From Methanobacterium sp. UBA279 (GTDB taxonomy: Archaea > Methanobacteriota > Methanobacteria > Methanobacteriales > Methanobacteriaceae), in NCBI GenBank assembly GCA_002502855.1, contig DAQK01000053.1, forward strand, positions 1 through 37,260: a stretch of 37,260 nt of DNA, in the 5' to 3' direction. Below the pieces are notes generated by a model. It did not search any database. It saw only the letters and a program-made list of their open reading frames with translations, and was not told the origin of the DNA. Position 1 is the first letter of the stretch, and every line of letters begins with the position of its first letter. Positions 25,473-33,830 of this stretch are shown in pieces. A program made the translations under genes and the position numbers.

Positions 25473-26187
25473 GACGCTCACCGGATACCACATCCCACTC
25501 TTTCTCTGTAAAATCAGAGTAAATGAAACTCTTAAAACCTGTTTCAGTCATGGAGTCAATTACCTCTTCAATTCCCAGGACTCCCAGTTTATGCTGGTCG
25601 ATATCGAAGTCCAGCTTACCATCTTCTTTTATCAGGAATACGAAGTTTGCCTGGAATATCCCATTTTCCAAGTGGGACTGGCAGATCCTGGCCAGTTTAA
25701 GGTCATCAACAACCACTGTATCCACGCTCACCAGTCCTTCAATCCAATTTTCTTTGTTAATACCGTAATCAAAGATTAAAACCCCGCCTTCATTCAGGTG
25801 GGTGTAAAAATTTTCAAGCGTCCCCTTAAACTCCTCCCGGGTGGTGTTGTAATTCATGGCACTGAACATACATATAACCACATCAAATTTTTCCTCTAAA
25901 TTTAATTTTTTCATGTCTCCTTCTATAAAATTAATATCAGGCAGTTTTCCCCGGGCTATCTCCAACATCTCAGGATTTATATCCACTCCCAATACATCGA
26001 AGTCATCCTTCAGGAGTTGGGCGTGTCGGCCTGTTCCACAGGCTATATCCAGCAGCTTATTACCCCCACTGGTTTTATGCTGTTCTGCGGCCCATTTAAT
26101 GAAATCTACCTCTAGTCGGAGGTCTATCTTCTCATATATCCGGTCGTAGTATCTGGCGAACTTCCGATACAACTGTTCTTCTGTCAT
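25450..26187 (-). CDS. Class I SAM-dependent methyltransferase
   Basis: A 245-residue Rossmann-fold methyltransferase. Motif I LLDIACGTGRHAQLL is near 45-59, the acidic motif II VLGVDINPEML near 65-75, NFIEGDMKKLN near 85-95 and VVICMFSAMNY near 103-113. The C-terminal half has the small-molecule methyltransferase pattern (GGVLIFDYGIN). The substrate cannot be told from sequence. The gene lies between a NifX-like gene and an iron-sulfur flavoprotein gene on the same strand but is separated from both by repeats. The leader contains the 41-bp repeat. Confidence 0.85.
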   Translation of the reverse strand: MTEEQLYRKFARYYDRIYEKIDLRLEVDFIKWAAEQHKTSGGNKLLDIACGTGRHAQLLKDDFDVLGVDINPEMLEIARGKLPDINFIEGDMKKLNLEEKFDVVICMFSAMNYNTTREEFKGTLENFYTHLNEGGVLIFDYGINKENWIEGLVSVDTVVVDDLKLARICQSHLENGIFQANFVFLIKEDGKLDFDIDQHKLGVLGIEEVIDSMTETGFKSFIYSDFTEKEWDVVSGERPIFVGVK

Positions 26188-26193
26188 TTTTAA

Positions 26194-26275
26194 TCAAAGA
26201 TTTTAAGAATTATTTAAACTACTCCAATCATTACTCAAAGATTTTAAGAATCATTTAAACTCTAATCATTTATTT
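26194..26275 (-). repeat. 41-bp tandem duplication over the 3' end of the flavoprotein gene
   Basis: Units 26235-26275 (genic, with the TAG at 26262-26264) and 26194-26234 share tcaaagattttaagaa, then t(c/t)atttaaact. The genic copy reads AAT GAT TAG on the coding strand; the downstream copy reads AATGATTGG, so its stop is lost. The downstream copy forms the leader of the methyltransferase gene. Confidence 0.85.
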
Positions 26276-26828
26276 TCTTAATTAACGTGGCTACGTTGTA
26301 TCCAAAACGGCGAATGGTTTCCATACCCTCCTCATCATCCTGTACTTCACCAGGAGCATGTCCAAAGACCATGTTCCAGTAGGTGGAGCCGGGAACGATC
26401 ATGTCGCTGATGAAGAAGAACATCAACATCTCCTGTAAGGTTGAAGTCTGCCCTCCTCTCCGGGCGACGGCTATGGGACCTCCTACCTTCCAGGATAGGA
26501 AGTTATCGTTTCTCATGGATACCCTTCCAATCCTCTGCAGGGCGGACATCACATCCCCCCGGGCAGTTCCGAAGTAGACTGGAGAGCCGACGATCAGTCC
26601 TTCAGCATCTTTGATCTTGGCAATTATGGAGTTTAAATCATCGTTGATACTGCATTCTCCCAGATCCCCACATTTCCCGCAGGCGATGCATGATTCGATT
26701 TTTTTACCCACAAAGGGTATTATCTCCACTTCCAGTCCATGGTCTTCTATAACACCGGCACATTCCTCCAGGACCTGGTAGGTATTCCCACTAGGCCTGG
26801 GGCTGCCGCATAATAAGATTACTTTCAT
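26262..26828 (-). CDS. Iron-sulfur flavoprotein (NADPH-dependent FMN reductase fold)
   Basis: A 188-residue flavodoxin-like protein of the archaeal Isf family, an electron carrier with FMN and a [4Fe-4S] cluster. It starts MKVILLCGSPRPSGNTYQVL with the FMN phosphate loop, then the compact cluster motif Cys47-x2-Cys50-x2-Cys53-x5-Cys59, and GSPVYFGTARGDVM near residue 90. Isf proteins are linked to O2 and peroxide detoxification in methanogens. The start is the ATG at 26826-26828, with GGAGG eight bases upstream (26837-26841); the frame is open to a TTG at 26843, but that codon overlaps the SD. Confidence 0.88.
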   Translation of the reverse strand: MKVILLCGSPRPSGNTYQVLEECAGVIEDHGLEVEIIPFVGKKIESCIACGKCGDLGECSINDDLNSIIAKIKDAEGLIVGSPVYFGTARGDVMSALQRIGRVSMRNDNFLSWKVGGPIAVARRGGQTSTLQEMLMFFFISDMIVPGSTYWNMVFGHAPGEVQDDEEGMETIRRFGYNVATLIKKIND

Positions 26829-26884
26829 AGGTGCATCCTCCAACTATTTTTTCACTTTATTTAATTTTAGAGCGGGATATATAT

Positions 26885-28081
26885 TTATTCTTCGGTTGTG
26901 GAGCCCGAAAGACCTAGATACTGGTCAAATGCGTTTATAGTTGATCCCTGTATCAGTGCAGAGGTTATGGTGATGAAGAAAACTATGTTAAAGATCATGC
27001 TGGCGTTGCTTACCCCGACTACGATGGGAAGGTGGCAAAGATGATGGGCACTGCACCACGGATACCCATCCAAGATATGAAAACCTGATCTTTAACTGCC
27101 ACCTTAAAGGGTAAAAGACACAGGAATACAGCCAGGGGCCTGGCAACCAGTATAAGGAAGAAGGAGATTACAAACCCTATATCTATGATTGGAATAATCT
27201 GGGAGGGGAAAACCAGTAGTCCCAGGGTTAAAAACATCACTATCTGCATTAACCAGGCTAGTCCATCGAAGAACTGCATTTGAACCTTTTTTATGGAGAA
27301 AACCATCGTTATTTAATATTAAAGCCGCAATATAAACACTTAAAAGACCGTTTCCACCAACGAAGTAAGTTACAGCAAATGTTAAGAATGCTAAGGCTAC
27401 TAAGCACTGGATAAAGGCCAGGGATATGGAGGTTGATATTGTTAATGAGTTTAACCATTCCCTTTCCAAAAACAACACCTAAAATACCTCCCAGTCCAAT
27501 GGACTGTATTAGTAAGAGTATGTTGGCTTCGATGGAGGTGGTGGGGTTCAGCATAAGGAATATCAAGGTGGTGGTCAGGAAGTAGGCCATGGGATCGTTG
27601 GTTCCGCTTTCAAGATCCAGAGTAGGTTCGATATTATTTTTCAGCTTCTTTCCCCCATGTGACCGGAAGATAGCCAATACTGCCGCGGCATCGGTGGAAG
27701 AAACGATGGAGCCGATTAGCAGGGATTCTATGAGGGAAAAACCGGTGATCCAGTTGATGAATAGTCCCACACCAACGGTGGTGATCAGAACTCCGGCAGT
27801 AGAAAGGGCTATTCCCCTCCAGAGTATGGATTTCACCTCCCCCCCACTTAGTGTCCAGTCCTCCTGAAAAGAGGATGAAAACTAGGGCTATGATCCCGAT
27901 GAACTGTGTAATATTAGGATCGTTGAAATATATTCCACCTATTCCTTCAGAACCGGCCAGCATCCCTATCAAGAGAAAGAAGATTAACGAAGGGAATTCC
28001 CAGTCGGTGGGAGGTCTTACTTAATATTATGCTGATTAAGAGTAAAAGCGATCCAATTAATATCACCTGTTCTGGAAACAT
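26885..28081 (-). pseudogene. CPA1-type cation/proton antiporter gene with about five frameshifts
   Basis: The pieces of a membrane antiporter (NhaP/CvrA-like) lie in order in shifting frames: the ATG at 28081 (MFPEQVILIG), then the MLAGSEGIGGIYF region (to ~27845), the core with STDAAAVLAIFRS and LESGTNDPMAYFLTT (27836-~27430), FAVTYFVGGNGLLSVYIAAL (~27430-27310), FFDGLAWLMQIVMF with GIRGAVPIIFA (27306-~27040), and a final helix to the TAA at 26885. The ion-site Asp in SGTNDPMA is still present. One break is at a run of seven C (27839-27845), where sequencing error is possible; five breaks together argue for real decay. Confidence 0.85.
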
Positions 28082-28440
28082 ATATGCTTGTATCTCCAAT
28101 TAATTATATATTGTTTAGTTAATTCTATATTTCCATGAAAAAAAATCAGTAATAAAATTTTTTATAGTAATTCTGTTTAAAAATTTTATTTAACCACTCT
28201 TATAACTGTTTCTGGTCATGATAAATAATTACAAATAGTCAAATCTCAAGTTCATTAATCTATTACATACCAAAGGATTTATACAAGTTATATTCGGATT
28301 AAATCCTAATATTTTGATATTTTCTATTTCTAAGTATTATATTTCTTTATAGAAGAATTTCCCGTTGTTAATGAGTTATAACTATAAAAAAGGAACATTT
28401 ATGGTTTCTCAGGTCAATACATACTAATGAGGTGTATTTT
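28082..28440. other. AT-rich intergenic region and promoter of the DUF2193 gene
   Basis: This 359-base gap has no supportable ORF. It contains a TATA-like ctataaaaaa at about 28382-28391, 50 bases before the DUF2193 ATG. An 8-bp inverted repeat, AGGATTTA (28274-28281) and TAAATCCT (28300-28307), lies about 75 bases further upstream and overlaps a short palindrome ggatt-a-aatcc. These could be operator sites. I see nothing else. Confidence 0.45.
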
Positions 28441-29940
28441 ATGGTGGAACTATATGAGAGGATGGTTAAAGAAGCTTTAATGGCTCAAAGAGCGGATGTG
28501 GAGACTGTTAAAAAATATAGGGGGCAAGAATTTAAAATAGAACACACCAAGCCCTATGTCGATGTTGCAAATAAGATGGAAGCAGTAGATGGTCAGAGTG
28601 AGTCGGTTTTAAACCTTCATAAAAGGTCAATAAACGTGCATTTCGAGACGTTGAAGGATCTTACCGATAAGGTCAGACCGGAAGACGACCCATTCGTAGA
28701 ACACTACCAGACTCCAGCTATCCTGGAAATCCTGTACGATGAAGATGAAGATTTTAAATCCAGCATGGACAAATTCATCGATGCTATAGGTAAAAATGAA
28801 GCGTTGATAGGTCGTGAAGTGGTAAGGAGATACGGTGGTTTCTACGGACCTACCTGTGTGGTGGATTTTGCCCTGATACCAGGAAGTACCAGCAACGTGG
28901 TAAATAGAATACTAAAAACTGTGGATATCCCAGTCGACCATAAACAGGCCATACTATCTTCTAAATCATGGGGTATGAATACTTCCTATGGAATAGGAGA
29001 AGTATTTGCGAGTTCAATAGAAGGAGGAGATTCACTAACCGAAGCTATCGGAAAAGAGATAGAGATGATAGAGTCCATTTACAGAACACCGGTGGAAGCA
29101 CAGGCCAAGTTGATGGATTCCGTGGGTCATGAATCATTCGATGTCAGAAAATACATGGCCCGGTACAAAGACGGGATAAAAAAGACAGTTATTGAAGCGA
29201 TAGATGATGGAGTGCACTACGGTAACATAGTAACTCTACCAGCCTACTGTGTAGGAGACATAGCACACCACATATCTCAGTCAACCTACAACATGTGTAA
29301 AGACGATGTTACCATGGCCATAATCGAAGCAACCACAGATGTAATCGAATCAACACTCAACAGTGCTGTAGCGAATATCAAAGACGAATACCAACTATTA
29401 TCATTAGCTACTGGTTCTTCTGCGTGTGCAGTGGAATATATCCTTGAATTGGACGGTTTCAACGCCCCAACGGTAATAGATCTTCTAACCAGAAGGTTCC
29501 ATAACTTCGTGCAACAGTTCCCAAGCCGAGGGGCTGCAGCAGAACTGCATAACTGTGACTTCATGGACATGATCTACCGGGGATGGGAACACCTGGACGC
29601 GGAAAGGAAAAGCAAAAACGGTTCACCAGGAAAATTAGAACCAAAAGTCGTCGGTTTTAAAGTGGATCTAAAACCAATAGATGAAAATGAAGTTATCATG
29701 AATCCACAACGCTACACCTACCCAGCATGTGCCATAACCGTCAGGTTCTCCTCTCTAATGAGGTTAGCCGACTACCCCTGCCTGTTAACCAGTGAACCAA
29801 TAACCGCCACCATGATGAGCAATATAATAGCCCTGCACAAAGAAATTCCAGCATCACCAGCCCGTGTATGTAAAAATTGTGCCTCAGCATCCGTGGTAGA
29901 CTTCAGACATTCCTACTGTCAGTGGAAAGAAGCCGTATAA
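28441..29940 (+). CDS. DUF2193 family protein
   Basis: A 499-residue soluble protein of the methanogen family DUF2193, with no known function. It has about ten Cys, including GPTCVVDF, AYCVGD, SACAVE and HNCDF, and a C-terminal cluster VCKNCAS...HSYCQW (~477-495) that could hold a metal or Fe-S centre. The N-terminal third is acidic and helical. The start is the ATG at 28441, with GAGGTG (28429-28434) six bases upstream; the frame continues a little upstream to a GTG inside this SD. It is followed closely by DUF2180 and an aquaporin, and seems to head that operon. Codon usage is regular and shows no decay, unlike the genes on its left. Confidence 0.82.
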   Translation: MVELYERMVKEALMAQRADVETVKKYRGQEFKIEHTKPYVDVANKMEAVDGQSESVLNLHKRSINVHFETLKDLTDKVRPEDDPFVEHYQTPAILEILYDEDEDFKSSMDKFIDAIGKNEALIGREVVRRYGGFYGPTCVVDFALIPGSTSNVVNRILKTVDIPVDHKQAILSSKSWGMNTSYGIGEVFASSIEGGDSLTEAIGKEIEMIESIYRTPVEAQAKLMDSVGHESFDVRKYMARYKDGIKKTVIEAIDDGVHYGNIVTLPAYCVGDIAHHISQSTYNMCKDDVTMAIIEATTDVIESTLNSAVANIKDEYQLLSLATGSSACAVEYILELDGFNAPTVIDLLTRRFHNFVQQFPSRGAAAELHNCDFMDMIYRGWEHLDAERKSKNGSPGKLEPKVVGFKVDLKPIDENEVIMNPQRYTYPACAITVRFSSLMRLADYPCLLTSEPITATMMSNIIALHKEIPASPARVCKNCASASVVDFRHSYCQWKEAV

Positions 29941-29961
29941 AATTTTAAAGAGTGAAAAAAA

Positions 29962-30171
29962 ATGAAATGTTACATGTGCGCATTGGAAGGTAAAGATTCG
30001 GATGCAGTGGCTATCTGCGTGGTATGCGGTATGGGCCTTTGCATGGACCATGTAATACGGGAAGAGATTGAAATATGGGAGGGAGGTTTCCCCCTTCCCA
30101 GTAAAAAATTGGAGAAAACACTGCCTAAAATGCTGTGCGAATGGTGTTATGAGGCTTACCAAAGTGGTTAG
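29962..30171 (+). CDS. DUF2180 family small cysteine-rich protein
   Basis: A 69-residue protein with Cys3, Cys6, Cys19, Cys22, Cys27 and His30, then Cys59 and Cys62. This is a treble-clef or B-box-like zinc pattern of the archaeal DUF2180 family, of unknown function. It lies 21 bases after DUF2193 and ten bases before the aquaporin, so the three are co-transcribed. It may act as a small metal-binding partner of the neighbour; that is inference. Translation starts at the ATG at 29962. Confidence 0.8.
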   Translation: MKCYMCALEGKDSDAVAICVVCGMGLCMDHVIREEIEIWEGGFPLPSKKLEKTLPKMLCEWCYEAYQSG

Positions 30172-30181
30172 TGTGATTTAA

Positions 30182-30955
30182 ATGATTTCATTAAAAAAAC
30201 GCTTTTTAACCGAGCTCATAGGGACATTTTTCCTGGTTTTCATTGGGACTGGTTCCGCGGTCATAACTTTAATGATCACTCAGGGAGCAACACCACCTAA
30301 CGCATTCAATATAGGAATCGGTGCATTAGGGGGTTTAGGTGACTGGTTTGCCATTGGTATGGCCTTTGGTCTTACGGTGGCTGTTTTAATTTATGCCACT
30401 GGCTATATTTCCGGCTGCCATATAAACCCGGCAGTGACCATCGCCCTCTGGGCAACCAGGAAATTTCCAGGCAGCGAGGTTGTTCCCTACATCGTAGCCC
30501 AGCTCATCGGCGCTTCACTGGCCAGCTTCATTTTAGCTGGAGTGCTGGGAATGAACGCAGTTACGGTGGGTGGTTTAGGTGCAACCACCCCATTTGAAGG
30601 TGTAAGCTACATTCAGGCCATAATAGCAGAATTAGTGGGAAGTTTTCTACTGATGTTTGTTATAATGGGGGCTGCAGTTGATAAAAGAGCCACACCAGGA
30701 TTTGCAGGGTTATCAATAGGTTTAACAGTTGCAGCAGTGATCACCACCGTTGGTAACATCACTGGTTCTTCCATCAATCCGGCGAGAACCTTCGGCCCTT
30801 ATCTGGGTGATCTAATCTTAGGGGGAACTAATCTCTGGAATTATTACCCCATATACGTGATAGGTCCAATAGTAGGGGCTGTTTTAGCAGCGTTTATCTA
30901 CCAGTATATCTCTTCTGAGGAAAAACTACCTGCTGGAAAAGTAATCAGGGAATAA
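30182..30955 (+). CDS. aqpM: Aquaporin (MIP family), AqpM-like
   Basis: A six-helix channel of the major intrinsic protein family, 257 residues. Both pore motifs are intact: HINPAVT (NPA 82-84) and SINPART (NPA 199-201). GCHINPAVT and KFPGSEVVPYIVAQLIGA resemble AqpM of Methanothermobacter, which conducts water and poorly glycerol and has been suggested to pass small neutral gases such as H2S or CO2. The residues before the second NPA (ITGSS) are small, which fits the AqpM-type selectivity filter. It is the last gene of the DUF2193-DUF2180-aqpM unit, ended by a T-rich stretch. Confidence 0.93.
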   Translation: MISLKKRFLTELIGTFFLVFIGTGSAVITLMITQGATPPNAFNIGIGALGGLGDWFAIGMAFGLTVAVLIYATGYISGCHINPAVTIALWATRKFPGSEVVPYIVAQLIGASLASFILAGVLGMNAVTVGGLGATTPFEGVSYIQAIIAELVGSFLLMFVIMGAAVDKRATPGFAGLSIGLTVAAVITTVGNITGSSINPARTFGPYLGDLILGGTNLWNYYPIYVIGPIVGAVLAAFIYQYISSEEKLPAGKVIRE

Positions 30956-30964
30956 GATATAAAT

Positions 30965-30984
30965 TTCCTTTTTCTTTTTTTTTG
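30965..30984 (+). terminator. T-rich terminator after aqpM
   Basis: ttcctttttctttttttttg begins about ten bases after the aqpM stop and ends just before the stop of the convergent nudC. It fits archaeal U-tract termination; no hairpin is visible. Confidence 0.5.
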
Positions 30985-30987
30985 TTA

Positions 30988-31815
30988 TTAAAATTTCGAA
31001 ATAAACCAGTCTATCAACTCACTGGTTATACTGATTCGAGGGGGCATCCTGGGTATCTCTTCCGGGCCGAACCACTTGGCATCTACAATCTCCCTACCAT
31101 CCACCTTTATCTCGCCGCTCCGATATTCAGCGGTAAAGGCAACCATCAACGAATGGGGGAATGGCCAGGGTTGACTTCCGAAATATTTAATATTTTTAAC
31201 CTTCAAACCCACTTCCTCCATGATTTCCCTTTCAACCGCTTCTTTTAGGGTTTCCCCGGGTTCTACAAATCCGGCGATGAGACTGTACATACCTCCACGA
31301 TAGCCGTGTTTGGCCATGAGTAGTTTATCATCCTTTACAATCGCCGTGATTACAGCTGGTGAGAGACGGACGAAACTCCTAAATCCACACTCCGGACAGA
31401 CCTTGGCCATCTCATAGGGTGAATTTTCGGTGGCTGCACCGCACCTCCCGCAGAACTGGTGGTCCCGGTCCCAGGTTACCATCTGGACAGCTTTACCCGC
31501 CAGGAGAAATATATCCCCCTCTAGAACATCGTATAATGACCGTAACTCTCTAAATTCCATTCCTTTCGGTGCTTCAGTTTCTGGATCCACCTCTGCAGAA
31601 TAGCAGGGTTTTCCTTCTAATGTGCCCAGGTACTGTGTTCTTACTGGTGCAATCTTTAATTCTTCCAGGTTCCCATAAGGAATGCTGATACCTGTATTTG
31701 TGACTTTTACAATCATTTCATAATCTTTGAAGATGAACCAGTAACCAGGGGCGCTGGTTATATCTTTAGGTCTGTTGGCCGGTTTGTATTTTTTGTAAAC
31801 ACTTTCTCTTGCCAT
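30988..31815 (-). CDS. nudC: NAD+ diphosphatase, NudC-type Nudix hydrolase
   Basis: A 275-residue Nudix enzyme that would hydrolyse NAD(H) to NMN(H) and AMP, or remove NAD caps from RNA as bacterial NudC does. The zinc ribbon is Cys122, Cys125, Cys140 and Cys143. The Nudix box GFVEPGETLKEAVEREIMEE runs from 182 with all catalytic Glu residues. The NudC signature SQPWPFPHSLM (~214-224) follows. The N-terminal domain (1-115) is of the usual type. A TATA-like aaaatattt lies about 30 bases before the ATG, with no SD, so the mRNA may be leaderless. Confidence 0.92.
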   Translation of the reverse strand: MARESVYKKYKPANRPKDITSAPGYWFIFKDYEMIVKVTNTGISIPYGNLEELKIAPVRTQYLGTLEGKPCYSAEVDPETEAPKGMEFRELRSLYDVLEGDIFLLAGKAVQMVTWDRDHQFCGRCGAATENSPYEMAKVCPECGFRSFVRLSPAVITAIVKDDKLLMAKHGYRGGMYSLIAGFVEPGETLKEAVEREIMEEVGLKVKNIKYFGSQPWPFPHSLMVAFTAEYRSGEIKVDGREIVDAKWFGPEEIPRMPPRISITSELIDWFISKF

Positions 31816-31977
31816 AGATAATGATGATATAGTCTTCGTTAAATATTTTTGTTCACAAATAATTTTTTTTTTATGAATTTTGGATTTTCATTAAACGATT
31901 GTACTTACTACTTCGATATTTATATGATGTGATTCGATAATTAATTAAATCAAATCTTTTAAAATAGGGGTGATTTG

Positions 31978-32249
31978 ATGGAATCTGACTATGAAAATGC
32001 AATGATAGTACTCAAGGGATGGTAGAAAGAAGTAGACTTAGGACTACCGGCGGTGATGCCTTAAGGTTAATTACCAATCTTGGCTGTGATGAGATAAACA
32101 ATGGTGTGGACTGCCTGGAGAAGATGAAGTTGGTGAAAACAGAACGTGCCATAAACAAAGTTTTCTTCGATTTTGCCAATGTCACAGTACTGCCAGAAGG
32201 TTATAACTATTATAATGAACACTTGGGGAAAATAACAAGTATGGAATAA
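31978..32249 (+). pseudogene. Small gene of unknown function with one frameshift
   Basis: The ATG at 31978 has a GGTGAT SD and gives MESDYENAMIVLK, then a stop (TAG at 32023-32025). The next frame picks up at 32019 as MVERSRLRTTGGDALRLITN and ends at 32247-32249. One lost base near 32018 would join them into a protein of about 90 residues with Asp/Glu and Asn-rich parts and no membrane helix. I do not recognise the family. The reading could also be an intact 76-residue gene from 32019, but no SD supports it. Confidence 0.5.
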
Positions 32250-32322
32250 GTATTTATTCTTTTTTCCTACCTTTTTTGCTTTTATTAAATTTTTTAAGAT
32301 TTAACCCTTGTTTTTTGTGAAT

Positions 32323-32920
32323 CTAAAGTTTAAATAGGGCCATCTTGGCTGCAACTTGCTCAGCCTCTTTTTTTACTTCCGCCGGTGCCTATCCCGTACC
32401 TTTCACCGTTGATTTCCACGGCCATGGTGAAGGTTTTGTTATGCGACGGTCTTTCATCCCTGATTAATTTATAAGCAACGGTCCGATCATCTTGATCATA
32501 TAGTTCTTTTAATTCAGATTTATAATCATAAAAGAACACGGCCTGATTTTCTATATGGGGGATAACGGTTTTGTTGAGAAATTCTTTCACCACTTCCAGT
32601 CCCTGATCCAGGTATATAGCTCCTACCAATGCTTCGAAGACGTCACTTTTAACAGAATCCATCTCCCTCCGGGTTAATTCAGCACCAACACCTAGTTTTA
32701 TATATTTATCCAGACCTAACTTGGTAGAATAAGCATAAAGTGTCTGCCTGCACACGTAATTGGCCCGTAATCGGGTTAACTGGCCCTCTGATAGAGGGGG
32801 ATTAAGATGGCATAAATATTCAGATATCAACAGGTCCAGGACGGCGTCACCTAAAAATTCTAATCTTTCGTAACTTTCGCTGATGTTGTTTTCGTTGGTG
32901 TAAGATTCATGGAGAGGGTG
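32323..32920 (-). pseudogene. rnc: Ribonuclease III remnant, 5' end lost and 3' end frameshifted
   Basis: The region encodes RNase III. The signature SYERLEFLGDAVLDL (about 32850-32890) has the catalytic Glu and Asp. The second catalytic site is VFEALVGAIYLDQG. The C-terminal dsRNA-binding domain has KSELKELYDQ, then YGIGTG and SKK. The frame ends early at 32360 because of a run of seven A (coding strand). One base fewer restores KKEAEQVAAKMALFKL to the TAG at 32323. The N-terminus matches only from SYTNENN; the preceding ~30 residues of normal RNase III are missing and no start codon exists. RNase III is rare in Archaea, so this was probably acquired and is now dead. Confidence 0.75.
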
Positions 32921-33198
32921 TGGTTCTTTATATACACCGAAATAAATTAAAGGAAATTTTCTATGGTGATGGTAGTGTGATCGTTAAAGATGAAAGAACC
33001 CAACCCATCAACGAGAAAGCTGCCACCATGACTCTGGGTGTTCTAATTGCAGTGATAATATGGGTTGGAATAGTTATAACGGCCCTTAAAACTAGTTATC
33101 CTCAATATTCGTATGTTGGATACACGTTATTTGTAGTTGCAATATTTTGTCTTATACTGTACATCTCAGCCCGTACTTACTACGCTCGGAAATTTTAA
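32920..33198 (+). pseudogene. DUF2178-type membrane protein, N-terminus truncated
   Basis: From the GTG at 32920 the frame gives 92 residues: a linker KLKEIFYGDG, then the family pattern VKDERTQPINEKAATMTLGV and two membrane helices. Full DUF2178 proteins have two more helices before this. Those are missing here, as the homology stops exactly where the RNase III remnant begins. A short product could still be made, but I consider it a relic. It is followed 12 bases later by a second DUF2178 gene. Confidence 0.5.
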
Positions 33199-33210
33199 AA
33201 TGGTGATTTA

Positions 33211-33571
33211 ATGGAAAACTATAAAATTTTTAAATTATCGTCATATTCGTCGCAACGGTGGTTGGATTGTCCCTGAGTCTAGGAGCTATAATTCCCGCCT
33301 TTCTTGCAATTTTAATTGGAGCCTTGTTATCCTACGTCTACAAGAAGAACACCAAAGAAGTTCTGTATGATGAACGAATGGTTAAAATCAGTGAAAAATC
33401 ATCCTGAATTGCCATGACCCTATTCGCGATTTCTATAACATTCATCGGATTATTCCTTATAAGTTTAAAGGATTTATATCCCGAATTTACCCAAGCCGGC
33501 TTCACCCTAGCCTTCTCCGTAATTGGAATTTATATTAAGTCTTCTACGGCTACTATAATCGTAAATATTAA
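33211..33571 (+). pseudogene. DUF2178-type membrane protein gene with frameshifts and a nonsense codon
   Basis: The ATG at 33211 has GGTGATTTA before it. The frame shifts within about ten codons at a T/A-rich run and then reads VGLSLSLGAIIPAFLAILIG, followed by the family motif YDERMVKISEKSS. There a TGA stands where a codon such as CGA would be expected, and the frame goes on as IAMTLFAISITFIGLFL. A last shift precedes FYGYYNRKY and the stop at 33569-33571. It has four membrane helices as usual for the family. It precedes the XRE regulator, a common pairing in archaea. Confidence 0.65.
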
Positions 33572-33585
33572 CAGGTAAAAGATTT

Positions 33586-33783
33586 ATGAAAAATAAACTC
33601 AAGATTTACCGGGCTATGCATGATATAACCCAGGAGGAACTGGCCAAAGAATTGGGCGTAACCAGACAGACTATAATAGCTATAGAAAAGGATAAATACG
33701 ATCCTTCATTGGTCTTGGCTTTTAAAATAGCTAAATTCTTTAAAACACAAATTGAAGACATTTTCATCTACGAAGATGGATAA
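33586..33783 (+). CDS. XRE-family helix-turn-helix regulator
   Basis: A 65-residue DNA-binding protein that is one Cro/CI-type HTH (MKNKLKIYRAMHDITQEELA, then LGVTRQTIIAIEKDKYDPSL). It is of the short YozG-like type often encoded beside DUF2178 membrane proteins, where it probably represses its own operon. It is intact although the membrane genes on both sides are broken. AGGT lies upstream of the ATG at 33586. The targets are unknown. Confidence 0.88.
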   Translation: MKNKLKIYRAMHDITQEELAKELGVTRQTIIAIEKDKYDPSLVLAFKIAKFFKTQIEDIFIYEDG

Positions 33784-33802
33784 AGCTACTGCTAATGAAT
33801 CG

Positions 33803-33830
33803 AGGAGGAAATATTAAGGAGGAAATATAT
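33803..33830 (+). repeat. 14-bp tandem duplication of an SD site
   Basis: aggaggaaatat occurs at 33803-33814 and 33817-33828. The second copy is the SD of the ATG at 33829. The first has ATTA at the place of the start codon. Confidence 0.7.
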
